Assembly: GCF_009913235.1 (NCBI RefSeq)
Contig: NZ_CP047897.1
Span: forward strand, 3,409,001-3,473,000
Origin: Nibribacter ruber
GTDB lineage: Bacteria > Bacteroidota > Bacteroidia > Cytophagales > Hymenobacteraceae
Length of the DNA stretch: 64,000 nucleotides
Direction of reading: 5' to 3'
Shown: positions 25,340-34,867 of the stretch, one piece after another
How the letters are laid out: every line of letters starts with the position of its first letter
Position numbering within the stretch: position 1 is the first letter of the stretch
The notes under the pieces: model-generated
Database searches by the model: none
Seen by the model: the letters and a program-made list of their open reading frames with translations, nothing else
What the model was told of the DNA's origin: nothing
Program-made: the position numbers and the translations under genes

Positions 25340-26527
25340 TTATCGGGCAATGGCAATCACAAAGGAGACCACGGTTAAGATAATGCCAATCATGAAGATG
25401 GTGTAGGAAATGCGCAGCAAGCGGTACTTTTTGCTCAACACATCACCTAGGTAATAAATGTCTGTAATCATGTTGTTGTAGAGCGCATTCTTATCACGCA
25501 TGATCTCATGCATGCCGCTCTGGAAGTCATCCAGGGGAATCTTGGTGAAATTCCCGAAGAACAGCAGATTGATTCTCCGGCTTTTGAGTTTGTTGGGCTT
25601 CAACCTGAAACTGGTCACTTCTGGCTGCGCAGAGATAATGGCCGAGATCACTGAGGCCAGCGACGTAGCCAGCAGAATGCCCACCGGAATCATGAGCACC
25701 GGGTTGCGCGTGAACTGCGAGCCAATGATGGAACTCTTGGTACCCAGGTACGTGATGATGATGGACATGATGATGGCGTTGAGGCTGATCATCATGTTGG
25801 CCTTATTGTCTGCTATGGCACTTAGACTGATGTGGTTGTCATAAGTGCTTTTGAACATGGTCTCAATGCCGCGCTTGGGCTGGGCCAGGGTCTTGCGGTC
25901 TTCCTTTTCCTTCTTCTTGGATTTCTTGGTAAGCTCCTTCTGGTGGGCGCGCTGCTCCTGTATGTTCTTGTTGAGCTGCTTGGAGAAACGGTTCTGCGCC
26001 GCCTGCGTCCTAAAGGTGACAGACAACAGAAAGTCCAGCTGGTACTGGGCCCATTCTATGTCTGAGAAGGTCTGGTCTAGGTAGATTTCCCACTCCACGC
26101 GCAAAAGTTCTGCCTGCGCAAAAAAAGTGGGCTTGCCAATGTTGGAAATGTCGGCGTCTACCAGAATGTCTTCGGCTAGTTGGTGGGTCAGCTGGCCGCT
26201 CTTGGTGGCCATGATGCAGCGGGCCACCTCCGTGATCTTGTCTTCTGGGTATTGGTTGGCGCGCAGAAACGTGGTGGCAAACTCTACGCTTTCGTCTTCA
26301 TGATTTTTGTACGTGTTAATGTAGCCGGTGTCATGAAACCAGGCCGCCAGCAGCAGGATTTCCATCTCTTCTTCGGGCAGTCTGTGTTCTTCGGCCAGGG
26401 AACGGGCTTCGCGCACTACCTCAAACGTGTGTTTGTAGTTGTGGTAAACCAGCTTCTTTGACAATTTCTCCTTAAAAAGAGCGGCAACGTAATGGCTCGC
26501 TTTCCGGATGAGGTCTTCTTTTTCCAT
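25340..26527 (-). CDS. HD-domain protein fused to a Pycsar-effector-like (PycTM, DUF5706) membrane domain
   Basis: The N-terminal half (about residues 20-190) is an HD phosphohydrolase with YHNYKHTFEVV, LLAAWFHDTGYIN and a final metal Asp in ILVDADISNIG, so the metal ligands are intact. A charged coiled coil (KELTKKSKKKEKEDRK) links to the DUF5706/PycTM region beginning DNHISLSAIADNKANMMISL, with transmembrane helices near 245-265, 278-300 and 372-394. PycTM proteins are membrane effectors of cyclic-pyrimidine anti-phage signalling. Here the HD domain could degrade the signal. Its convergent neighbour has a cyclase fold. Confidence 0.83.
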   Translation of the reverse strand: MEKEDLIRKASHYVAALFKEKLSKKLVYHNYKHTFEVVREARSLAEEHRLPEEEMEILLLAAWFHDTGYINTYKNHEDESVEFATTFLRANQYPEDKITEVARCIMATKSGQLTHQLAEDILVDADISNIGKPTFFAQAELLRVEWEIYLDQTFSDIEWAQYQLDFLLSVTFRTQAAQNRFSKQLNKNIQEQRAHQKELTKKSKKKEKEDRKTLAQPKRGIETMFKSTYDNHISLSAIADNKANMMISLNAIIMSIIITYLGTKSSIIGSQFTRNPVLMIPVGILLATSLASVISAIISAQPEVTSFRLKPNKLKSRRINLLFFGNFTKIPLDDFQSGMHEIMRDKNALYNNMITDIYYLGDVLSKKYRLLRISYTIFMIGIILTVVSFVIAIAR

Positions 26528-26928
26528 AAATTTTGGAGGGGCGTAGGGCCGCCTGTGGGAGCCACATCAGGGGCACGGCTCGTAGCGTTTAATCCAGAGT
26601 GTAAAACGCGATAAGCCGTGCTAAGGTTAAGCAAGGGGCTTCTGTTTTTGGCTTATTTTCTGGAAAACAGGCCAAAAACGGTCACAAATACCAAGACGCG
26701 CGGGCGCTTGACGGCAAACTTTTGGCAAGTAGGCTTCTTACAGGTAAACCTTCTCCCTGTCCTTACGTCTTTAGGCAAAAGAGAAGCAGCCTGCCGTTCT
26801 GTTTTCTATGCCTTTGGTGCCTGTGCCTTCACCCAGAAATCAGGTTTTTCAGCACTGGGGCTTTCTGTCTGCAAAGATGAAGGAAGGAGAAAGGCTCAGG
26901 GCACGGCTGCTTTTGAAAGAAACAATTC
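26528..26928. other. Divergent intergenic region
   Basis: About 400 bp separate the HD-PycTM gene from the large metallophosphoesterase gene. It contains one palindromic repeat (26643-26680) but no promoter motif or frame that I could support. Confidence 0.5.
26643..26680. repeat. 38-bp palindromic repeat, copy 11
   Basis: Arms TGTTTTTGGCTTATTTTC and GAAAACAGGCCAAAAACG. It is one of the few copies between divergent genes rather than after a stop. Confidence 0.85.
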
Positions 26929-29900
26929 ATGAAAAACAAATACTACCTCTATCTTCTGCCGCTGCTGGCGCTGGGGCTGTTGGCCTCTTGCTCCGGCTCT
27001 TACAAAGCCTTCTACTCCCGCGACCTAGTGCAGTGGAAAGATCAGAAGCCTCAGGATTCTTCAGAAGTCATCTACACCGTCTTTCTGATTGGAGATGCCG
27101 GCGCCCCGCTCACAGATGAACCAGATCCTAACCTGGTACTGCTCAAGTCACAACTAGACGTGGCCAATGAGAACAGTACCATTGTGTACCTGGGGGACAA
27201 CATCTACCAGAACGGTTTGCCAGAGCCCGGCGCCTATGACCGTAAAACCGCCGAGGCGCGCATGAAGGCCCAGTTGGAAATCCTCAAAGGCTACAAGGGC
27301 GAGAAGTACATGATACCGGGCAACCATGACTGGGGCGGCGGAAGCGGCTCTCCAGACGGCCTGGAAGCCGTAATAAGAGAAGAACGGTTTGTAGAAGAAT
27401 ACCTCACAGACACTACCACCAACATTGTGGTGGGCACAGACTTCTTTGTGCCCGGCAGTGGCTGCCCCGGCCCCTTTGAGGTGCTGGTGCAGGATGAGAT
27501 TGTCTTGATTGCCATCAACTCCCAGTGGTGGCTGCACCCGTATGAACGGCCCTACGGCAATGACAACGTCTGCGGCGTGGTGAACGAGGTAGACTTTTTG
27601 GTGCAGCTGGAAGACATCATCAACAAGCACAGCGGCAAGGACATTCTGGTGGTGGGTCACCATCCGCTTATGAGCAACGGCATACACGGTGGTTTCTTCA
27701 CCGTCACAGACCACCTGTTTCCGCTTACCATTCTATACAAGTGGGCGGTGTTGCCTATTCCCCTTATCGGGTCCATCTACCCGCTGGCACGCAAGTACGG
27801 CGGTATTAGCCAGGATATCCCGCACCCTACCTACCAGGCGTATATCAAAGGACTCACCGCCATTTTTGACAAATACCCCAACATAGTGTACGCCGCGGGG
27901 CATGAGCACAATCTGCAGTACGGCAAGCTGGGCAAGCTGCCGCACATCATCAGCGGCTCTGGGTGCAAAACCCAGCACGTGAGCGGCGGCGAAGAAGCTC
28001 AGTACGCGCACAAAGTCAAAGGCTTCGCCAAGATCAACTACTACCGCAACGGAGATGCCTGGGTGGAATTCTGGACGCCTGGCGCCAAGGCCGGCGATCC
28101 TGGAGAGATGACGTTCAGGACGCCTATGTACGCCAAAACCACCAAGCAGGAAGAGCGCATAGCCGTTTCTACCGAGGACTACTCAGACAGCACCATCTCC
28201 CTGCCAGCCAACCCGGCGTATGAGGCCGGCGGCTTTAAAGAGTTGTTCCTGGGCGAACACTACCGCACCGACTGGCAAACCCCTGTCACCATGCCCCTGC
28301 TGGACTTGAAATCAGAAAAGGGAGGGCTGGTGCCCTACCAGAAAGGCGGCGGCAAGCAGACTTCGTCTTTGAAATTGAGAAACGAAGAAGGCCGCGAGTA
28401 CACGCTCAGGTCGGTGAACAAGGACCCGACCAATGTATTGCCGGTGTCTTTGCAAGAGACCTTTGCCCGTGATTTGTTACAAGACCAGATTTCTGCCCAG
28501 CAACCGTACGGCGCGCTCATTGTGCCCAAACTGGCAGATGCGGCGGGCGTGTACCATACCAATCCCAAACTGGTGTTTGTGCCCAAAGACCCGCGCCTGC
28601 GCCAGTACATGGACGAGTTCAGCAACACCATTGCCTTTCTAGAGGAAGACGCCGATGAAGACCACTCAGACGTGGCCAGCCTGGGCAACGCCACCAACCT
28701 GGTAGGCACCGAGAAAGTGCTGGAGCGCAAGCAGAACGACCATGACAACCGAGTAGACGAAATCGAATTTGCCCGTGCCCGCCTGTTAGACATGCTCATT
28801 GGTGACTGGGACCGGCATGAGGGCCAATGGCGCTGGGCCGAGACCCAGAAAGGCGACAACCGCACCTTCAGGCCGGTGCCCGAAGACCGGGACGTGGCCT
28901 TCTTCAAGGCAGACGGCATTATTCCCTGGCTGGTGAGCCGTCGCTGGGGGGTGCGCAACTTCCAGCACTTCGGGTATGACTTTGGCGACTACAAGGGCCT
29001 GAACCTGACCGCCCTCACCAGTGACCGCACATTCCTTTCCAGCGTGACCAAGGAGCAGTGGCTGGAACTGGCCAACAAGATGAAGGCAGACATGACAGAC
29101 GCGGCCATTGAAGAAGCGGTGCGCCAACTGCCCAAAGAAGTGTATCCAGTCTCGGGCCCAGAAATAGTAGCCAAGCTGAAATCTAGAAGAGACCTGCTGC
29201 CCACCGTAGCCGAGAAATACTACCGCCACATCTCTGAAGTGGTGGACGTGTCTGGCAGTGACAAGCGGGAGATGTTCCTGGTGGAACGCCTCAACGACGA
29301 CTCTACTCGCGTAACCATGCGCAAAATTAACAAAGAGGGAGAGGTGGCCAAGATCCTGTACCAGCGTACCTTCCTGCACGGCGAGACCGAAGAGGTGCGG
29401 CTGTACGGCTTAGGCGGCGATGACGTCTTTGAAGTGACTGGCAACACCCGCCGGGCCATCATGATCCGTATTCTGCCCGGCGAGGGCAATGACTCTGTCA
29501 CAGACAAGTCTTCTGTGAAAGGCATGGTGCGCAAGACCAAAGTGTATGACAACACCCAGGAGAAGAACAAGTTTTCCTTCAGCGCAGAGACAGAGGACAA
29601 GACCGAGGAGTTTGAAGATGTAAACGTCTATGACCGGGATAATTACAAGATCGCCTACTTCGGGCCGCGCCTTTCTGTGGAGTACAACGTAGATGACGGT
29701 CTTTTCCTGGGTGGAGGTCTGTTGTACCGCAACCACAAGTTCAGGAAGAAACCCTACGCTTCTGAGCATTACCTGCGGGCCAACTACGCCTTTGCCACCG
29801 GTGCCTACAACGTGCGCTACAATGGAGAATTCAAACAGATTCTCAATGACAAGTTAGACCTGGGCATTACCGCTGCCTTGTTTGGGCCACAGTACCAGTT

Positions 29901-30681
29901 CAATTTCTACGGGTTGGGCAATGAGACAGTAGAAGAAGGAGATACAGAGTTTCACCGGGTGCGCATGTCCAGATTGTTCATCTCGCCAACCCTCAATACC
30001 TCGTTCACGCACTTTGTGCACATGGGCATCGGGCCGCTGTATGACCAGTACCAGGTGCAGCACACGCCGGGCCGGTTTGTGGATGAGAAACTAGGGGAGG
30101 AAGTCTTCAACAAAGACCGCTACACCGGCGTGAGGGGCTTCCTGAACCTGCAGGCGGTGAGCACGCCCATCAACCCGCGCATCGGTCTTAAATGGTTAAA
30201 CGAGTTCTCCTACAACCAACAGCTGGATGACGAGAAACTCAACTTTGGGCGAGTGAGTTCTGAGTTCATCTTCTACATTGGGCCAAGGCTGCCGTTCCAG
30301 GTAACGCTGGCCGCCCGGTTGGGAGGAGCGCACAACTTCGGGGATTTTCCGTTCTACCAAGCCAACACGCTGGGCGGGCTTTCCAACCTGCGGGGCTACA
30401 GGAGAACGCGCTTTGCCGGTCGCAGTAGTCTGTACCAGAACACAGAGTTGCGCGTGGAGCTGTTCAAGTTCAACGTGTACCTGTTCCCGGGTAAGTTTGG
30501 GTTGATGGGATTGGTAGACCACGGACGCGTTTGGCAGGACGGGGAGGACTCCAACAAGATACACCGCGGCTTTGGCGGCGGCGTCTGGATTGACGTGCTC
30601 AAGCAGGCGGTGGTCAACGCCACGTATTCTGTGGGCGAAGAGGACAAACTGGTCAATGTCAATTTCGGGTTTCTGTTTTAA
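26929..30681 (+). CDS. Lipoprotein fusion: metallophosphoesterase, kinase-like middle region, outer-membrane beta-barrel
   Basis: The 1250-residue protein has a lipobox (GLLASCSGS). Residues about 45-400 form a calcineurin-like phosphoesterase with LIGDAG, YLGDNIYQ, PGNHDWGGG, VGHHP and AGHEHNLQ motifs. The middle (about 480-700) has YTLRSVNKDPTNV, then LIGDWDRHEGQWRW and PVPEDRDVAFF, an arrangement recalling HipA/FAM20/CotH-type kinase folds. Residues about 900-1250 form a beta-barrel ending in Phe, with the BamA/ShlB-like segment LGGLSNLRGYRRTRFAG. It would sit at the outer membrane. The substrate is unknown. Confidence 0.83.
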   Translation: MKNKYYLYLLPLLALGLLASCSGSYKAFYSRDLVQWKDQKPQDSSEVIYTVFLIGDAGAPLTDEPDPNLVLLKSQLDVANENSTIVYLGDNIYQNGLPEPGAYDRKTAEARMKAQLEILKGYKGEKYMIPGNHDWGGGSGSPDGLEAVIREERFVEEYLTDTTTNIVVGTDFFVPGSGCPGPFEVLVQDEIVLIAINSQWWLHPYERPYGNDNVCGVVNEVDFLVQLEDIINKHSGKDILVVGHHPLMSNGIHGGFFTVTDHLFPLTILYKWAVLPIPLIGSIYPLARKYGGISQDIPHPTYQAYIKGLTAIFDKYPNIVYAAGHEHNLQYGKLGKLPHIISGSGCKTQHVSGGEEAQYAHKVKGFAKINYYRNGDAWVEFWTPGAKAGDPGEMTFRTPMYAKTTKQEERIAVSTEDYSDSTISLPANPAYEAGGFKELFLGEHYRTDWQTPVTMPLLDLKSEKGGLVPYQKGGGKQTSSLKLRNEEGREYTLRSVNKDPTNVLPVSLQETFARDLLQDQISAQQPYGALIVPKLADAAGVYHTNPKLVFVPKDPRLRQYMDEFSNTIAFLEEDADEDHSDVASLGNATNLVGTEKVLERKQNDHDNRVDEIEFARARLLDMLIGDWDRHEGQWRWAETQKGDNRTFRPVPEDRDVAFFKADGIIPWLVSRRWGVRNFQHFGYDFGDYKGLNLTALTSDRTFLSSVTKEQWLELANKMKADMTDAAIEEAVRQLPKEVYPVSGPEIVAKLKSRRDLLPTVAEKYYRHISEVVDVSGSDKREMFLVERLNDDSTRVTMRKINKEGEVAKILYQRTFLHGETEEVRLYGLGGDDVFEVTGNTRRAIMIRILPGEGNDSVTDKSSVKGMVRKTKVYDNTQEKNKFSFSAETEDKTEEFEDVNVYDRDNYKIAYFGPRLSVEYNVDDGLFLGGGLLYRNHKFRKKPYASEHYLRANYAFATGAYNVRYNGEFKQILNDKLDLGITAALFGPQYQFNFYGLGNETVEEGDTEFHRVRMSRLFISPTLNTSFTHFVHMGIGPLYDQYQVQHTPGRFVDEKLGEEVFNKDRYTGVRGFLNLQAVSTPINPRIGLKWLNEFSYNQQLDDEKLNFGRVSSEFIFYIGPRLPFQVTLAARLGGAHNFGDFPFYQANTLGGLSNLRGYRRTRFAGRSSLYQNTELRVELFKFNVYLFPGKFGLMGLVDHGRVWQDGEDSNKIHRGFGGGVWIDVLKQAVVNATYSVGEEDKLVNVNFGFLF

Positions 30682-30803
30682 AACAACAGGCATCTTTCTG
30701 GCAGCGCGCCCGTTTGAGAAAGGCTGGCACGTTGCATAGTACACGAGTAAACAAGTCCCCTTGCAGAGAAAGGAAAGCTTTTTCTGCAACACTGTTCTAA
30801 ACT

Positions 30804-31853
30804 ATGAGAAACATTTATTCTTTGGTAATGAGTGCGGCCCTTTTGGGCTGCAGCGAGCTGGCCGCAGCGCAGGAGATTCTCTCAGACTCTGCCCAGGCGT
30901 TAAGACAACAGACAGACCCTAAAGAACTGGCCAACCCGTCTGTAATAGGCATGGGCCGAAGCAAAGGCGTGGTGGTGCGTTATGAGATGCTGCCCCGGTT
31001 TGGCCTGCGGTCAGAGGGCAAACGCGAGGACATTGGCAACTCTGAGACGGAGGTGCGGCGCAACAACAAGTTTGAGATCAAAGCCTACATTCCCATCCTC
31101 AATCGGCCTCATTTTAAAATGGTGGTGGGGGCCGGGTACTTTCTGGAGGAGTTCAACTTCAAACAACCCGAAGGCCTGGAATACCCGCTCTACAAGCAAC
31201 TGCAGGACAAAGACCTAAGGTCACTGGACGGGCAGCTGATCATGCTCAAGCCGTTCAATGAGAAAAACTACCTGTTGGTGCGCGTAAAGGGAGAGCTAAA
31301 CGGAGACTACGGCAAAGACAATGACATACCCCTGCATAAATACCTGAAGACGTCAGTAGAGGCCATTTACGGCTGGAAGAAAAGCCCCTTGTTCTCCTAT
31401 GGATTTGGGGTGCAGCTAGGCTATACCTTCGGGCGGCAGTCCATTTACCCGGCCGTCTTGTACAACCGCACCTTTAACGACCGCTGGGGCATAGAGTCCA
31501 TCTTCCCGGCCAACCTGACCGTGCGCAGAAACCTCTCAGACAAGTCTTTGCTGTTTGCGGGCTACAAGGTAGAAGGTGCCAGCTACAACATTACCGTGAG
31601 CCCGCCCTTCCAGCTGAACGAAACCGTGGAGTTGCGCAAGTCTGAGATCAGAGCCAGGTTGAGATGGGAGCGGGAAATCTATGACTTCATCTGGTTCGGG
31701 CTGGAAGGCGGGTACCGCTACAACCATCGCTTTGATGTCTATGACGGCGAAAACGTGAATGCCAACCCGCTCATAGAAAGCCACATCAAAGACGCCGCCT
31801 TCCTGCAGGTAGACTTGTTCCTGGTGCCCCCCAGAAGATTCCTCAAGCAATAA
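30804..31853 (+). CDS. Outer-membrane beta-barrel protein (DUF6268-like)
   Basis: The 349-residue protein has a signal peptide (about 1-22) and a beta-barrel pattern throughout, for example FKMVVGAGYFLEEFNF, LFSYGFGVQLGYTFGR and GLEGGYRYNHRFDVY. The family resembles the DUF6268 outer-membrane group; that match is from memory of the pattern only. It follows the metallophosphoesterase fusion by 122 bp and may be cotranscribed. No function is known. Confidence 0.75.
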   Translation: MRNIYSLVMSAALLGCSELAAAQEILSDSAQALRQQTDPKELANPSVIGMGRSKGVVVRYEMLPRFGLRSEGKREDIGNSETEVRRNNKFEIKAYIPILNRPHFKMVVGAGYFLEEFNFKQPEGLEYPLYKQLQDKDLRSLDGQLIMLKPFNEKNYLLVRVKGELNGDYGKDNDIPLHKYLKTSVEAIYGWKKSPLFSYGFGVQLGYTFGRQSIYPAVLYNRTFNDRWGIESIFPANLTVRRNLSDKSLLFAGYKVEGASYNITVSPPFQLNETVELRKSEIRARLRWEREIYDFIWFGLEGGYRYNHRFDVYDGENVNANPLIESHIKDAAFLQVDLFLVPPRRFLKQ

Positions 31854-31861
31854 ACAAAAGT

Positions 31862-31899
31862 CGTTTTTGGCCTGTTTTCCAGGAAATAAGCTAAAAACG
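31862..31899. repeat. 38-bp palindromic repeat, copy 12
   Basis: It begins 8 bp after the stop of the DUF6268-like gene. Confidence 0.85.
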
Positions 31900-31909
31900 A
31901 CTTTAGGAT

Positions 31910-31967
31910 ACCTCTACGCAGAAGCACCCACTCAACTAAGATTGAGTGGGCGCTTCTGCGTAGAGGT
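31910..31967. terminator. Bidirectional terminator-like long hairpin
   Basis: The arms starting ACCTCTACGCAGAAGC and ending in CCCACTCAA pair over about 25 bp with one mismatch and a 6-nt loop, between convergent genes. Confidence 0.8.
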
Positions 31968-31979
31968 CATTTGTTGAGG

Positions 31980-34097
31980 TTACACCTGAAATCCTGCGGC
32001 TATTGCTTTCTGTTTCAGGAATTCATAGATGGCGTATTGGGCGCGCACGGTGTTGGTGGGCGTGTCTGAGATGTAATACTCATTGTGGAACGTGCGGGCC
32101 TTCTGGTTATCTTGGCGCAGAATGTCCAGAATGTGCCTTATTTCCTGCTGGTGCGCTGGGTTGTATATCGGGAAGCCCACTTCTATGCGGCGGCTCAGGT
32201 TGCGGTTCATCCAGTCTGCAGAGGCTATGAAGATTTTCTCTTCGCCGCTGTTGCCAAACACGTAAATGCGGCCGTGCTCCAGGTAGCGGTCTACAATGCT
32301 GCGTACTTCTATGTTCTCGCTCATGTTGGGAATGCCCGGCACCAGGCAACAGATGCCCCGTACAAGCAGCTCAATCTTCACGCCCGCCTGGCTGGCCTCA
32401 TACAACTGCCTGATCATGTCCTCGTCCTGCAGCGCGTTGATCTTAACGTATATGTAGGCGTCTTTTCCTTCCTGGGCCAGGCGCATCTCGTTCTGGATCA
32501 GCTCATAGAATTTTTCCCGCATGTTGAACGGGGCTACCAGCAGGTGGTCAAATTGTTTGTCTGGCTGCCGGTCTACAAAGAAGTTGAAGACCTTGGTCAG
32601 GTCCAGGGTGAGGCGTTCATCTGTGGTGAAGAGCGCATGGTCTGTGTAGGACTTGGCCGTCTTCTCATTGTAGTTGCCGGTGCTCAGGTATGCGTAATGC
32701 ACCGCCTTGCCTTCTTCCTGACGGGTGACCAAGCCAATCTTACTGTGTACTTTCAAGTCTGGCACGCCGTAAATAACGTTGGCACCGGCTTTTTCCAGCT
32801 TCTGGGCCCAGTAGATGTTGGATTCCTCATCAAAGCGAGCCTTTAATTCTACCACCACCGTTACCAGTTTGCCATTTTCTGCGGCCTTTATCAGCGCCTT
32901 GGCAATCTTGGACTTGTCTGCCACGCGGTACATGGTGGCGCCCACGCTGATGACGGCGGGGTCTTCAGCGGCTTCTTCAAAAAACCGGAGGGTGTAGTCA
33001 AACTTCTGGTACGGGTAGTGCACCAGATAGTCTTTCTCCTTCATGGCGGCCAGCATGCTTTCTGCCTTTTCCAGTTCTGGGTGGGGCAGGGGCGGCTGCT
33101 CTTCATATTGTAGGTGAGCTGGCTCCAGCATGGGGAACCCGAAGAAGTCCCTGAAGTTATGGTACCGGCTGCCTACCACCAACTCATCTGCCGATAGGCC
33201 AATGCGGTCCAGTAGCACGTTCAGCAGAGGCTCTGGGGTTTGCGGGTCATATAACAGGCGGCTGGGATGGCCTTTCTCGCGCTTTTTAAGGCTTTTTTTA
33301 ATCTTGGCCATGAGGTTACCAGAGATTTCCTCCTCCAAATCCAACTCTGCGTCTCTGGACAGTTTTATGGCGAAGGCCTCTACGGTCTCAAACTCTGGAA
33401 ACATGGTGGGCAGCCCTACCCGGATGATGTCATCCAGCATGATCACGTAGCGGTCATCTTGCTCATCTGGTAGTTCTACAAAGCGGGTGCCATGCTTCTG
33501 AGTAGGTAGCTCCAGGAGGGCGTACTGCTCTGACTCCTCGCCACCATTGGCCTGCGCCGGCACCAGCCTGATGATCAGGTATACGGTTTGGTCCTTTAAA
33601 AACAGCGGGCTGGGGTTGGAACTGAAAATAATGGGCACCAGCAGCGGCTTCACCTTCTTCTTGAAGTAGTCCAGGGCAAGAGACTGCTGGTCTTGGCTGA
33701 GTTCCTGTTCCGTGACCAAGTTAATGTGCTCTTTCTTGAGTTCGGGGAGCAGTTCATTGCGGTACACCTGCCCAAATTCCTTTTGTTGGCGGCCTACCTC
33801 GGCCAAGATCTGGTCCAACTCGGTGGCCGGGTCATTCTGCAGTTTCTCGCGGGTTTTCTTTTTCAGTTTGACCAGACGGCGCATGGTGGCCACGCGCACT
33901 TTAAAGTACTCGTCCAGGTTGGAGGAGAAGATGGCCAGAAACTTAAGGCGTTCCAGCACGGGGACGCGCGGGTCTTTGGCTTCTTGTAAAACACGGTAAT
34001 TAAAGGCCAGCCAGCTCAGCTCACGGCTTAGCAGGGGTATTTCTGGTTCTGTTTCTGGGGTGGGCACGAGAGATTCTGTATGTTTCTTGGAAACCAT
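31980..34097 (-). CDS. ppk1: Polyphosphate kinase 1
   Basis: The 705-residue enzyme has the PPK1 domain order: N-terminal LSRELSWLAFNYRVLQEA, head domain, then catalytic phospholipase-D-like folds. The first autophosphorylation region is seen as VPDLKVHSKIGLV and the ATP-site region as VDRYLEHGRIYVFGNSGEEK. It polymerises the gamma-phosphate of ATP into polyphosphate. It follows sixA by 36 bp in the same direction, so the two probably form an operon. Confidence 0.95.
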   Translation of the reverse strand: MVSKKHTESLVPTPETEPEIPLLSRELSWLAFNYRVLQEAKDPRVPVLERLKFLAIFSSNLDEYFKVRVATMRRLVKLKKKTREKLQNDPATELDQILAEVGRQQKEFGQVYRNELLPELKKEHINLVTEQELSQDQQSLALDYFKKKVKPLLVPIIFSSNPSPLFLKDQTVYLIIRLVPAQANGGEESEQYALLELPTQKHGTRFVELPDEQDDRYVIMLDDIIRVGLPTMFPEFETVEAFAIKLSRDAELDLEEEISGNLMAKIKKSLKKREKGHPSRLLYDPQTPEPLLNVLLDRIGLSADELVVGSRYHNFRDFFGFPMLEPAHLQYEEQPPLPHPELEKAESMLAAMKEKDYLVHYPYQKFDYTLRFFEEAAEDPAVISVGATMYRVADKSKIAKALIKAAENGKLVTVVVELKARFDEESNIYWAQKLEKAGANVIYGVPDLKVHSKIGLVTRQEEGKAVHYAYLSTGNYNEKTAKSYTDHALFTTDERLTLDLTKVFNFFVDRQPDKQFDHLLVAPFNMREKFYELIQNEMRLAQEGKDAYIYVKINALQDEDMIRQLYEASQAGVKIELLVRGICCLVPGIPNMSENIEVRSIVDRYLEHGRIYVFGNSGEEKIFIASADWMNRNLSRRIEVGFPIYNPAHQQEIRHILDILRQDNQKARTFHNEYYISDTPTNTVRAQYAIYEFLKQKAIAAGFQV

Positions 34098-34133
34098 TCA
34101 CGTCTGGGTTGGGCAGGGCACCGCGGGCCTGCA

Positions 34134-34631
34134 TTAGCGATAATTTTTGGGGATGTCTATAAACAGCAGCTTGGTGTTGTCTGTAGAAGCCTCGCCCCAA
34201 TAAGAGCAATCAAAACTGATGCCGGCTACACCTGCGGTGGGTAGGTTGGCAATGCCTTTGTCTGGCACCAGCATGTTAATGAGCTCAGTGAGGGTAGGGT
34301 TATGGCCCACCAGCATGACCTGGTCGTACTCGTCTGGCAAGGCCTGGATGAAGTGCAGCAGCGAGGTAGCGTCTATGCGGTAGAGCTCTTCCTCCACGCT
34401 GATCTTCTCTGGGTCATAGTCTATTTCCTTGGCCACAATGGTAGCCGTGGAAAGGGCGCGCACCGCAGAGCTGGAGATCATCAGGTCTAGTTTGATTTTG
34501 CGCTCAGAGAGTTCCTGCCCAATGAGCGGGGCGTCTGAGCGGCCGCGCTTGGCCAAGGGACGGTCATGGTCGCTGAGGTCTTCAAACTTCCAGCTGGATT
34601 TGGCGTGGCGTAGGAGATAGAGAGTTTTCAT
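34134..34631 (-). CDS. sixA: SixA-type phosphohistidine phosphatase
   Basis: The 165-residue histidine phosphatase superfamily member carries the RHG-type catalytic motif LYLLRHAKSSW at its N-terminus and the second His in MLVGHNPTLTELINML. SixA removes phosphate from phosphohistidine proteins. It is directly upstream of ppk1 and probably cotranscribed with it. Confidence 0.9.
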   Translation of the reverse strand: MKTLYLLRHAKSSWKFEDLSDHDRPLAKRGRSDAPLIGQELSERKIKLDLMISSSAVRALSTATIVAKEIDYDPEKISVEEELYRIDATSLLHFIQALPDEYDQVMLVGHNPTLTELINMLVPDKGIANLPTAGVAGISFDCSYWGEASTDNTKLLFIDIPKNYR

Positions 34632-34773
34632 GCGGTTCTACTAAAGCAATAGCCACAAGAAGAGCCGCAAAAAGAACGGACCTCTGTGGCTTCTTCCCTT
34701 TACTGTTTGCGCCCTTAAATAGTTGTGCCCTTGCCTGGTTCCAGCCGTTTCTTTCTGGATGCCCTGAAAAGCA

Positions 34774-34804
34774 AACGGGCTCCCTTAAGAAAAGAGAGCC
34801 CGTT
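34774..34804 (-). terminator. Terminator-like hairpin after hflX
   Basis: AACGGGCTC/GAGCCCGTT stem with a 13-nt loop, downstream of the minus-strand hflX gene; no strong T-run follows. Confidence 0.45.
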
Positions 34805-34827
34805 GCCGGTAATTTGACTGAAGTTGT

Positions 34828-34865
34828 CGTTTTTGGCCTATTTCCTGGAAAACAGCCTAAAAACG
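34828..34865. repeat. 38-bp palindromic repeat, copy 13
   Basis: It ends 2 bp from the minus-strand stop codon of hflX. Confidence 0.85.
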
Positions 34866-34867
34866 GC

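Noticed and set aside
24099-26527. Calling the DUF2652/HD-PycTM pair an established anti-phage Pycsar system
   Set aside because: The cyclase-like domain lacks the catalytic Asn, the genes are convergent rather than in an operon, and no defence genes surround them; kept only as a hypothesis.
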